Assembly (NCBI GenBank): GCA_022482815.1
Contig: JAKVOM010000001.1
Span: 868,001-932,000 of the forward strand
Origin: Acidaminococcus sp.
Lineage (GTDB): Bacteria > Bacillota > Negativicutes > Acidaminococcales > Acidaminococcaceae
Direction: 5' to 3'
Length of the DNA stretch: 64,000 nucleotides
The notes beneath the pieces were generated by a model that worked only from the letters and a program-made list of their open reading frames with translations, did not search any database and was not told where the DNA came from. A program made the position numbers and the translations under genes. Positions within the stretch are counted from its first letter, which is position 1, and each line of letters opens with the position of its first letter. Shown piece by piece: positions 17,283 to 26,900 of the stretch.

Positions 17283-17371
17283 TGCATGCCGCAGGCCATT
17301 CCCAGTGCAATGTAGCCGATAACGACGGGAGTGATCTTTTTGAGCACGCGTGGTGTAATTGTGATCATTGC
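17198..17371. repeat. 86-bp tandem duplication over the azlC start
   Basis: Copy one 17198-17283 and copy two 17284-17369 are identical as read, beginning GCATGCCGCAGGCCATTCCC. The unit length is not a multiple of three. Two tandem copies without spacer suggest a recent slippage or unequal exchange, or less likely an assembly error. Confidence 0.95.
17279..17368 (-). pseudogene. Duplicated azlC 5' end: 29-codon leader frame
   Basis: Starts at ATG 17368 behind AAGGTG. It reads the first 27 azlC codons (through GMACGM), then Gln, and stops at TGA 17281-17279. The stop overlaps the ATG of intact azlC as ATGA. It is either a broken first copy or, functionally, a coupled leader peptide. Confidence 0.8.
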
Positions 17372-17402
17372 TGCACCTTCTTTTGCGAAATGATAGCTGC
17401 AA

Positions 17403-17716
17403 AAATTGCGTTAATTTATTATAACTTATGTAGAAAGAATTTAAAATAGAACGCTAACCTTGCAGCAACTGCCGGGAATAAGTCACTTTTTACTTGCTTA
17501 TTACCAAATCCTTACGGTAGTCTGCTATACTAATAAAATAAACTGACAAATCGAAAATACTATTAATAAAATAAATCAATTATATTAAAGTTATTAATAG
17601 CTGTACATTTTTTAACCTAATGTTTTTATTTATGATATAATAATCGCTGTATTGTTACAGTTTTGATTATAAAGTTTGATTTTTTAAGCATAATTTATTT
17701 TCAGGAGTGATTTTAT
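17403..17716 (+). promoter_or_regulatory. AT-rich intergenic region with promoter for DUF1015-serC
   Basis: An extended -10 TGATATAAT (TATAAT at 17636-17641) has a weak -35 TTAACC (17612-17617) 18 bases upstream. AGGAGTGA precedes the gene start. On the minus strand a TATAAT (17423-17418) could serve azlCD. Otherwise the stretch is A/T-rich without genes. Confidence 0.6.
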
Positions 17717-18979
17717 ATGGCAACGATTAAACCTTTTGCAGCACTGAGACCTATTCCCGAACTCGTCAGCAAAATTGCTGAACTTCCTTATGATGTGATG
17801 AGCACGTCCGAAGCACGTGAGATGTTAAAGGCTAATCCGCTGAGCTTTATCCAGGTGACGCGCGCAGAGGCGGACCTTCCCGAATCAATCAAGGAGGATG
17901 ATGCCCGCGTTTATGCAAAAGCCGCGGAAAATCTCCAGGCTTATATTGACAACGGACAAATGAAGCAGGATCCGACGCCCTGCTACTATATTTATCGTCA
18001 GCAGATGGGGGCCTATATCCAGATCGGTCTTGTCGCCGCTGCTTCTCTTAAGGATTATGAAACAGGAATCATCAAAAAGCACGAGCTGACCCGGGCCAAC
18101 AAGGAAAAGGACCGCGTGAACCACATTCTCGCGACAAAAGCCCAGACCGGCCCTGTCTTCCTGGCCTATCGGAGCAAGGGTGTATTGAACGCGCTGCTCC
18201 TTGATTATATGGGCAATCATACACCGGTTTATAATTTTACCGGCGATGACGGCGTTCGTCATACGCTGTACGTCATCTCCGAACCGCTCACAATCCAGAA
18301 AGTGACGGAGCTGTTCCGGCAGATTCCGGCACTTTATATCGCCGACGGTCACCATCGCTGTGAAGCAGCCTATAAAGTCGCTAAAAAGCTCGGCGCTCGT
18401 CCGCATCAGACCGGGGAGGAAGCTTATAACTACGTGCTTTCCGTGATTTTCCCGGCACATATGCTGCATATCCTGCCCTATAACCGTGTCGTACGGGATT
18501 TAAACGGTCTTACGGATGAAACGCTGCTGGCCAAACTGAGCGAAAAGTTTACCATTTCCCAGGCTGAAAGGCCTGTGCAGCCGGCAAAAGTCCATGAATT
18601 CGGCATGTATGTCGGCGGCCGTTGGTATGTACTGACAGCCAAGGAAAAAATTGTGCACGATGACCCGATTGAGGGCCTTGACGTCAGCATTTTGCAAAAC
18701 GAAGTGCTGAAGCCGGTTTTGGGCATCAAGGACCCGCGTAAGGATTCACGTATTGAGTTTGTGGGCGGCATCAAAGGAATCCAGGCACTTCAGGATGCTG
18801 TGGACTGCGGCGATTATGCCGTTGCATTTGCATTGTATCCGACAAGCATGGATCAGCTGATTGCCGTAGCTGATTCCGGCAGGACCATGCCCCCGAAATC
18901 GACCTGGTTTGAACCGAAACTGCGGGATGCACTGACGATTCACTTGATTGGAGATGAACAAAATGGCAAGAGTTTATAA
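17717..18979 (+). CDS. DUF1015 family protein
   Basis: 420 residues. The family blocks are IKPFAALRPIPELVSKIAELPYDV at the start, VTRAEADLP, IIKKHELTRANKEKDRVNH, ALYIADGHHRCEAAYK (about 205-220) and SRIEFVGGIKG. The molecular function is not established. Members are usually next to serC and serA, and here serC overlaps its last 17 bases, so a role in or control of serine synthesis is inferred. The start ATG has AGGAGTGA upstream. The length is normal for the family. Confidence 0.85.
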   Translation: MATIKPFAALRPIPELVSKIAELPYDVMSTSEAREMLKANPLSFIQVTRAEADLPESIKEDDARVYAKAAENLQAYIDNGQMKQDPTPCYYIYRQQMGAYIQIGLVAAASLKDYETGIIKKHELTRANKEKDRVNHILATKAQTGPVFLAYRSKGVLNALLLDYMGNHTPVYNFTGDDGVRHTLYVISEPLTIQKVTELFRQIPALYIADGHHRCEAAYKVAKKLGARPHQTGEEAYNYVLSVIFPAHMLHILPYNRVVRDLNGLTDETLLAKLSEKFTISQAERPVQPAKVHEFGMYVGGRWYVLTAKEKIVHDDPIEGLDVSILQNEVLKPVLGIKDPRKDSRIEFVGGIKGIQALQDAVDCGDYAVAFALYPTSMDQLIAVADSGRTMPPKSTWFEPKLRDALTIHLIGDEQNGKSL

Positions 18980-20048
18980 TTTTGGCGCCGGCCCTTCCAT
19001 GCTGCCGCTGCCTGTTCTGAAGCAGGCCCAGCAGGAGCTCCTCGATTACCATGGAAGTGGTATGTCCGTCATGGAAATCAGCCATCGATCTGCTCTTTAT
19101 GAAGAAATCAATACGAAGGCACAGGAAAATATCAAGACGCTGCTCGGGATTGACGACAATTGGGCCGTCCTCTTTCTGGGAGGCGGCGGGTCCCTGCAGT
19201 TTTCCATGCTGGCCATGAACTTTTTGACGCCCGGTAAGGTCGGCGCGTACGCTGATACAGGGAACTTTGCCCATAAAGCAATGGTGGAAGCCGCCAAGGA
19301 AGGCGAGGTTGCCATTGCCTATTCCAGCAAGGAAACCGGATATGATCGGGTGCCGAAACCAAATGAGATTCAGATGCCGCCTCAGGCAGCTTACTTGTAC
19401 ATTACGTCCAACAATACGGTCTACGGGACGGAATATCGTGAATATCCCGATACGGGGTGGGTGCCGCTCATTGCTGACTGCTCCTCGGATCTTCTGGCAA
19501 AACCGCTTCCGATGGAGAAGTTTTCTCTGATTTACGGCGGAGCCCAGAAAAATATCGGTCCGGCCGGTGTTACTGTCGTGATTGCAAAAAAGAGCTTTCT
19601 CCGCGGACGGGATGCTAATCTGCCTTCCATGCTGAATTATGAAAACATCATGGATCATGATTCGATGTACAATACGCCGCCGTGCTTCAACGTGTATATC
19701 GTGGAACTCGTCACGGAATGGCTGCTGAGCCGCGGTGGCCTGGAATCCCTGCAGATTGCCAATGAGCGGAAGGCTAGAATCGTCTATAACGTCATTGATA
19801 CGTATCCGGAATTCTATCGCGGCAGGGCTCAGAAAGACAGCCGCAGTATGATGAATGCCACGTTCACGCTGCCGAGTAAGGAACTGGAAGCTCAGTTCCT
19901 TGCTGAAGCCGGTGAAGCCGGCATGGTCGGACTCAAAGGACACCGCGTTGTCGGAGGCATCCGGGCGTCCATGTATAACGCTATGCCGCAGGAAGGCTGC
20001 GAGCGCCTTGCTGCCTTTATGGAAGATTTTTATCACAAGAACGCATAA
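18963..20048 (+). CDS. serC: Phosphoserine aminotransferase
   Basis: 361 residues from ATG 18963 (GGAG nine bases upstream; MARVYNFGAGPSMLPLPVL is the canonical start). The PLP lysine lies in YGGAQKNIGPAG (about Lys196). LFLGGGGSLQF and HRVVGGIRASMYNAMP are conserved substrate and cofactor segments. It converts 3-phosphohydroxypyruvate and glutamate to phosphoserine and 2-oxoglutarate. The gene overlaps DUF1015 and is therefore coexpressed with it. Confidence 0.95.
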   Translation: MARVYNFGAGPSMLPLPVLKQAQQELLDYHGSGMSVMEISHRSALYEEINTKAQENIKTLLGIDDNWAVLFLGGGGSLQFSMLAMNFLTPGKVGAYADTGNFAHKAMVEAAKEGEVAIAYSSKETGYDRVPKPNEIQMPPQAAYLYITSNNTVYGTEYREYPDTGWVPLIADCSSDLLAKPLPMEKFSLIYGGAQKNIGPAGVTVVIAKKSFLRGRDANLPSMLNYENIMDHDSMYNTPPCFNVYIVELVTEWLLSRGGLESLQIANERKARIVYNVIDTYPEFYRGRAQKDSRSMMNATFTLPSKELEAQFLAEAGEAGMVGLKGHRVVGGIRASMYNAMPQEGCERLAAFMEDFYHKNA

Positions 20049-20085
20049 ACGCTGCAGATTACGGGCCGCTGGTTTCTGTGGGCGT

Positions 20086-20340
20086 CCTGTGAAAAAATAA
20101 AAATGCGCTTTTGGCTTATAGCATATGGCCTGTAGCTTCGTATGCAACAGTGTATTAAGGCTTTTGATTCAGATAAATATTATATAAGACCTGAAATTTA
20201 GCAGTTAATCTAAATTTCAGGTTTTATTTTTTTATGTTTGAAAAAATGTCCTGGTCAATTTTTTCCACGGGCGATTTGCGGGAAGCGTGAAATGAGGGCT
20301 GTGAAATAATGCGCGTGTATTATTTCACAGCCCTTATTTT
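20086..20340 (+). repeat. Dispersed intergenic repeat, copy R2
   Basis: Plus-oriented. It begins CCTGTGAAAAAATAAAAA, has the central palindrome AAATTTAGCAGTTAATCTAAATTT (about 20196-20221), and ends in the hairpin GGGCTGTGAAATAAT / ATTATTTCACAGCCC (20296-20334) plus T-rich tail. It probably terminates serC transcription. Confidence 0.88.
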
Positions 20341-20643
20341 TGTATATAAAGCATAATCTTATGGAAAAGGTTTTGAAGTCCACACAAGAAAATAATAATA
20401 AGAAATTATTATTGATAATAAGCGGTAATCGTTAATTTTTACTTAACTTTTACTTAACTATCTAAAAATAACATATATTAATTATAAAATAATATCGAAA
20501 AATAATTTAAAAATTTAAAATTCGTTTAAAATAATTCTTAAAATTGTAACACTATTTATAAAAAATATCATTTTATTCAAAATGATAAAAAAACAGAAAC
20601 AATAAGCAAAAAATATTGACTAAAGGGATTTTTATATTATATT
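20341..20643 (+). promoter_or_regulatory. AT-rich upstream region and promoter of the giant adhesin gene
   Basis: About 270 bases of extreme A/T content with no gene precede TTGACT (20616-20621) and TATATT (20638-20643), which are 16 bases apart. The A/T tract may bend DNA or bind nucleoid proteins. The predicted transcript then has a leader of about 340 bases. Confidence 0.5.
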
Positions 20644-20702
20644 GTAACAATAAAGAATATTAATTAATAGAATACTGCTTAAGATAATAAAAAACTATGA
20701 AC

Positions 20703-20940
20703 TCGGGGGATGCCCCTTTAGTCATTTCGGCTGATGGAGACAGCTGTGATGAACTGATAAAACAATTAACCTGAAGATTATGGAGCAATAAGTCAAGTGC
20801 CGGCAGGTGCTTTTAGTCATTTCGGCCGATGGAGACGGACGTGAGGACTGACAAAAACAAATTATCTTAAGGTTATACAACAATGAGCAGCATGCAGGGA
20901 GGTGCTTTTTTATTTTTTCGGCCGGTGGAGACGGCCCGCT
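20703..20940 (+). repeat. Three tandem ~95-nt repeats with hairpins in the adhesin leader
   Basis: Each unit has a (G)GTGCTTTTAGTCATTTCGG-like lead-in and a hairpin with a constant RTGGAGA loop. Hairpins: 20729-20745 (GGCTG-ATGGAGA-CAGCT), about 20824-20840 (CCG-ATGGAGA-CGG core) and 20920-20936 (GGCCG-GTGGAGA-CGGCC). The period is 95-96 bases. Stem bases change together while the loop stays fixed. The third unit runs into the adhesin ribosome binding site. Candidate cis-acting RNA; function unknown. Confidence 0.7.
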
Positions 20941-20991
20941 ATAAACCAACAAATGATACCTGGGGAAAAAGTATCTGAGGAGGAACGTTAA

Positions 20992-23900
20992 ATGAATAAG
21001 ATCTACAAAGTTATCTGGAGTAAGGTAAAGCATTGCTATGTCGTAGTATCGGAACTTGCCAAAAATAACGGCAAATCAAAGGAAAAAGCAGTCGTGGGCA
21101 CTTCTGCGCCCGGAAAACTGAAAAGAATTGCAGCAGCCGCTCTGACCATAGGAGCCCTGTTGCCTTTTTCTATGCCTGTAGCATGGGCTGATAACGTAGT
21201 TGTTGAAGTTCCGAAAACTCCGTCGGAATGGCAAAGTCGTTCACAAGGAAGCGGGCACAGTTATCCCTTTAGTGGTGGAGCGACCGGTTTGACTACTGCC
21301 TATCAAATTGTTGGTATAGGTGACGACGGTACTTTGATTTTTGAACAATTTTATGAACCGGGAAGTACCACAAAGAACAAGTTTAAAGTTGTACGTATTG
21401 CTGATTACAGTACACCGGGCAATACGTCAGGAACTGATACCTATTTCGGAACCCCGACAGATGCCGTTACTGGGATTGCAATCGGTAACTATGCTGATAA
21501 TATTTCCTTTAATTCTACCGTTGAACAGGATGGGGTATATTACAGTGCTTCCGGTATTGCGATTGGCGACTACAGCCGGGCTAAGGAAAGGTTTGCCATC
21601 GCCTTTGGTGCAGCTGCCAGTGCTACTAATCAGGGAAGCATGGCCATTGGTACGGCTGCCGGAGCCACTGGTATGGGTGCTGTAGCTATTGGTCGACAAA
21701 GCGCTGCCACCAATGATGCCTCCCTGGCGTTAGGTACGGCCTCTTCTTCTCAGGGCACCGGATCGGTAGCGATTGGTCATTCGTCACATGCCGTTGGTGA
21801 CAGAGCGATTGCGATTGGTACGACCAGTGGTAATAAGGGTCAGATTGGTACGACAAGCGGAACTCCTTATGACGAGGCCCATAATACGGAAGCGATAGGG
21901 GATCGTTCCATTGCCTTCGGTATCCAGGCAGAAACGACAGAAAATGCTGCCGATTCTTATGCCATTGGTAATGCTACGAAGATTGATGGCAGCAAAGCCA
22001 TCGGTATCGGGTATCAAACGACTATTGACAATGGCAGCGTAGCCTCTACGACGGACAATAATTCCATTGCTATCGGTGCTAATACCACTATCAAGGGCGT
22101 CAATAACGTGACGGAAGGAAACTCGGTAAATGTTACAGGTTCCGGTAACGTCCTGCAGGGAAGCAGCATGACGGTCAAAGGCGACAACAACGTCGTGCAA
22201 GGTTCCGGAAACCAGATTAATGCGGATACTGCTGCGGTAGCCGCCAATGATTCCGTCGTCCAAGGTAATAACAATACCATTGAGGGCGCGAGAGATTTGG
22301 TCCGCGGTTCCAGCAATACGGTTCAAGGCTCTCATAACACAGTGGATTCTTATGGGGGCAAGGTTTACGGTGATAACAATATTGCTATCGGTGAAAGTAC
22401 TGAGATTGGCAGTACTTCGCAGACTATTAGCAACGGCGTGGCTGTTGGCTATGATTCATCTGTTACAGTTGATGGCGGTATCGCTCTCGGCAGCGGGTCG
22501 GTGGCTTCGACTGCCAGTGGTGTCGTGGGTTATGATCCCGCAACCCGTGCAGCTTCTACAAAGACGGATGCTACCTGGAAATCTACACAGGGTGCAGTTT
22601 CCGTCAGCAGCGGTTCCGATGCTTCTCGCCAGATTGTTGGCGTTGCTGCCGGTACGAATGATACGGATGCTGTGAACGTGGCCCAGCTAAAAGCAAATTC
22701 CACCAAAGTTGCAGCCGGGACGAATGTGAGCGTCGAGGAGACGACAGACAGTACTACCGGTGGGAAGATTTATACGGTAAATTCCACGGGCATGCAGTCC
22801 TTTAAAGTAAACAACAACGGCTCGGAAAAGGCTACCATCAAGGATGGCAACGTTGTGAATTTCAAAGACGGTACCAACACGAAGGCCGTTGTAACCCAAA
22901 CGACGGATGGCGTCAATGTCCAGTACGATTTGGGCGATAATGTGGCCACTAAGGACGACGGCCTGAAATTTGCCGGCGACGACGGCCAAAGTGACAGCAC
23001 AAAAGTCATCTCCAAGAAGTTAAATGAACAGCTTGATATTGTCGGCGGTGCTGATTCCGGTACCCTGACGGAAGGCAATATCGGCGTCAATAATGTCGAC
23101 GGCAAGCTGAAGATTCAGCTCAATAAGGACGTCAATTTGACAGGAACCGGTTCTTTGACAATCGGCAATATCAAATTGGCTAAGCAGTCCGGCGGCGGAG
23201 CTAATACGGCAGAAGGCCATTATCTGACCGGCCTTGACAATAAAGAGTGGGACAGCAGTAACATTGCAACCGGACGTGCTGCCACGGAAGATCAGCTGAA
23301 GAAAGTCGCTAACAGTGATAAATACGTAACAAGCGGTGCGGCCACGTATCAGGACAATGGCTCCGGTACGGCAACTCTCCAGGTGGCCAATGGTACGGCG
23401 GCTACTGTGACGGATTTACACGACTACTATGTGACAAGTGCCACCGTGAGCAATGATGGCAAGACGCTCACCATGACCCGCAACGATAATGTGACCTTTG
23501 ATGTCAGCCTGCAGAGCGTCCTGAACCAGGATTATCGTCTCGTAAAGAACCCTGACAGGTCGGATGGAAAATATCCGGTCGGTGATGACGGTACCATCAA
23601 TCTGAAGGTACAGAACCAGAACGGCAGCAGCGAAACCGTGACACTCTCCGGCATCGCTACGAAAAACGATGGCCTGAAGTTCAAGGGTGACGATTCCACG
23701 GTCATCAGTAAGAAACTGGGCGAACAGCTTGAGATTATCGGCGGCGCCACGGGTACATTGACTGACGGCAATATTGGTGTCAACAGCGATAACGGCAAAC
23801 TGAAAATCCAGCTGAACAAAGACATCAATCTGACGGAATCAGGTTCCGTGAATATCGGCAATATCAAGCTGGCTAAACAGGCCGGCGGCGGAGCTAACCC

Positions 23901-26900
23901 CAACGACGGATACTATCTCACCGGTCTGGATAACAAGACATGGGATAAAGGCAACTATACATCCGGCCGTGCTGCAACAGAAGACCAGTTGAAGACGGTA
24001 TCTGACGTGGCCAGCGCCTATACGAAAGTGGAAGCAGGTAACCATGTAACGGTTCAGGAAGCTACGGATGCCACGACCGGTGCGAAGACGTATACGGTCA
24101 ATGCCAATCTGGAAGGCCTTGGCGGAATGGATTCCTTCAAGGTACAGGGCAACAGCGACGCGGCAAGCGAAGTCAAGATTTCCGACGGTAAGATTGTCGA
24201 CTTTAAGGACAGTGATAACCTGACTGCTTCCATCAGCAAGAAGACCGATAATACGGGCGTCGAAGTCACCTATGATCTGAAAAACAATATCACCATCAAC
24301 GGTAAAGACGGTGCCGATGGTCATATCGGCGTCAACGGCCAGGACGGTAAGGATGGTCAGGATGGCAAGGACGCTGTCGCCATCGATGGCAAGGATGGCC
24401 ATGAAGGTCATATCGGCATCCATGGCAAGGACGGCGAAAACGGTGCAGATGGCCTTAATGCGTACAGCGATATTACAACCCATTACGGACCTGTTACGCT
24501 GAATCCTGAAAAGAACGTAACCTTGACGGATGGTACGAAGGCGGCTACGCGCCTGCATTATAAAGATCAAAATGATATTGAACACGAAGTCGCCACGATG
24601 GACGACGGTCTGAAATTTGGTGCCAACAGCGGCACCCCGAATCCGGCTTCGAATCTGCTTAACACGACAGTTAACGTACTGGGCGGCGGTGAAAAAGAAG
24701 ATGCTCAGTACAGCGGTAAGAACCTGAAGACGGTGATTTCCCAGGATAGTGATGGCAATACGACAATCAATGTCCTGATGGATAAAGATATTACAGGTGA
24801 CAGCGTTACCGTAGGTGAAAAGGGCGAGGCTGGTCAGGATGGCAAGGACGGCACCATCGGCGTCAACGGCAAGGATGGCTCTGCTGTTGTGATTAACGGC
24901 AAGGACGGCAGCATCGGTCTGACGGGCCCTGCCGGCAAGGATGGTATTGCTGGTAAGAGCGCCGAACTGACACTGCGTCCGGGCATCGGTGATCCGAGCC
25001 TGGATTCGGAGAAGAATCTGACTGTAACCCAGAATGGGACAACGGTAGAAAAAATGACCCGTATCATCTATTCGGATGAAAAGGGTGAGCATCAGGTTGC
25101 CACAATGGACGATGGCATGAAGTACAACGGCGATTTCGGCGATACTTCCAAGGTTAAGCTGAACAAGCAGGTCAATGTGAAAGGCAATGCTGAAAATGAA
25201 GCTGATCTGACAGATAAGAACATCGGCGTTGTATCCAGCCAGGATGGCGAAAACGGACAGCTTCTTGTCAAACTGAACAAGGACATTGACCTCACGGAAT
25301 CCGGTTCCGTAACAATCGGCGGCATCAAGCTGGCAAGCCAGACAGTTGCGAACACAGTGGGCGGTTCCGAAACTGGCAGCTACCTGACAGGTCTTTCCAA
25401 TACGACGTGGAATCCTGCGACGAACGGTATCGTCTCCGGACGCGCCGCCACGGAAGATCAACTGAAGACAGTGGATTCGCACCATACTATCGTAATAGCT
25501 GGAACTAATATTCAGGTGACTCCGGGAACGGATGCCGAGGCCGGCGCCACCACGTACACCGTAGCCACCGATTTGCAGAGCCTTGGCGGTATGAGCGGCT
25601 TCAAAGTTCAGGAAAACAGTGATGCTACGCACGAAGTGACCATCTCTGACGGTAAGGTTGTCGACTTCAAGGACAGCGATAACCTGAAGGCGACCGTGAA
25701 AGCTAAAGATAATGGCACGGGTGCCGAAGTGACCTACGACCTGAGCAACGATATTACTGTCGGCGGTAAAGACGGTAAGGACGGTCATATCGGCGTGGCC
25801 GGTAAAGATGGTCAGGACGGCAAAGACGCCGTCGCCATCGATGGCAAGGACGGCAACGAAGGTTATATTGGCCTGAACGGCAAAGATGGTGAAAAGGGCG
25901 CAGACGGCAAGAATGCTACGGCCGACATCATCACGCACTTCGGACCTGCCAGCCTTAATGAAGCAAAGAACGTGACCTATAACGGCGAGCCGGCGATGAC
26001 GCGTATCCATTATAAAGACCAGAACGGCTACGAACACGAAGTGGCTACCATGGATGACGGCCAGGTCTATGCCGGTGACGACGGACAGGCCGATACGTCG
26101 AAAGTCATCAAGAAGTACCTGAACCAGCAGCTTGATGTAGTCGGCGGAGCCGATGCTAATAATCTCACAGAGAACAATATCGGCGTCAACAATGTGGATG
26201 GCAAACTGAAAGTCCAGTTGGCACAGGACATTGACCTGACAGCCAATGGATCTGTGAAGATCGGCGATATCAACTTGTCCAAACAGGATGTCACGAGTAC
26301 AACGTCCCATGCGGAAAATGGCCAATATCTGACCGGTCTTGACAATAAGACCTGGAACCCGCAGGAAAATGGCTACGTCTCCGGACGTGCCGCTACAGAA
26401 GATCAGTTGAAGGCAGTGGCTGATAACGCTATCAGTGCTCATACAGCAGTAACGGTCGAAGGCGGGACGCTTGCCGGCAGCGGCAAAGACGCCGAGAATA
26501 AGGATGTATACACAGGTAAAAACCTGAAACTCCATGTCACAACCGTTGATGGAAAAGATACGTATGATTTGAAACTCAATGATTCCATTACCGTTGGCGG
26601 TCAGGACGGCCAGGATGGTCACGTCGGTGTCGCCGGTAAAGACGGTAAGGATGGCGTTACCATCACTGTCAAGGGCGACGATGGTAACGAAGGTCACATT
26701 GGTATGAACGGCAAAGATGGTGAAAAAGGTCAGGATGGTAAGAATGCTACAGCTGATATCATCACGCACTTCGGACCGAAGAGCCTGAACGATGAAAAGA
26801 ACGTGACCATGGCAGACGGCGTGACAAAGAAGATGACGCGTCTGCATTATACCGACCAAAACGGCTTCAACCATGAAGTTGCAACCATGGATGATGGCCA

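Noticed and set aside
20703-20940. Tandem leader repeats as a CRISPR array
   Set aside because: Only three units, the whole 95-base unit is similar rather than repeat plus unrelated spacers, and no cas genes are near.
20722-21033. Minus-strand frame of 103 codons with repeated SRPSPSAEMTKS-like peptides
   Set aside because: The peptide repetition only mirrors the three tandem leader repeats, and it overlaps the adhesin start. No ribosome binding site.
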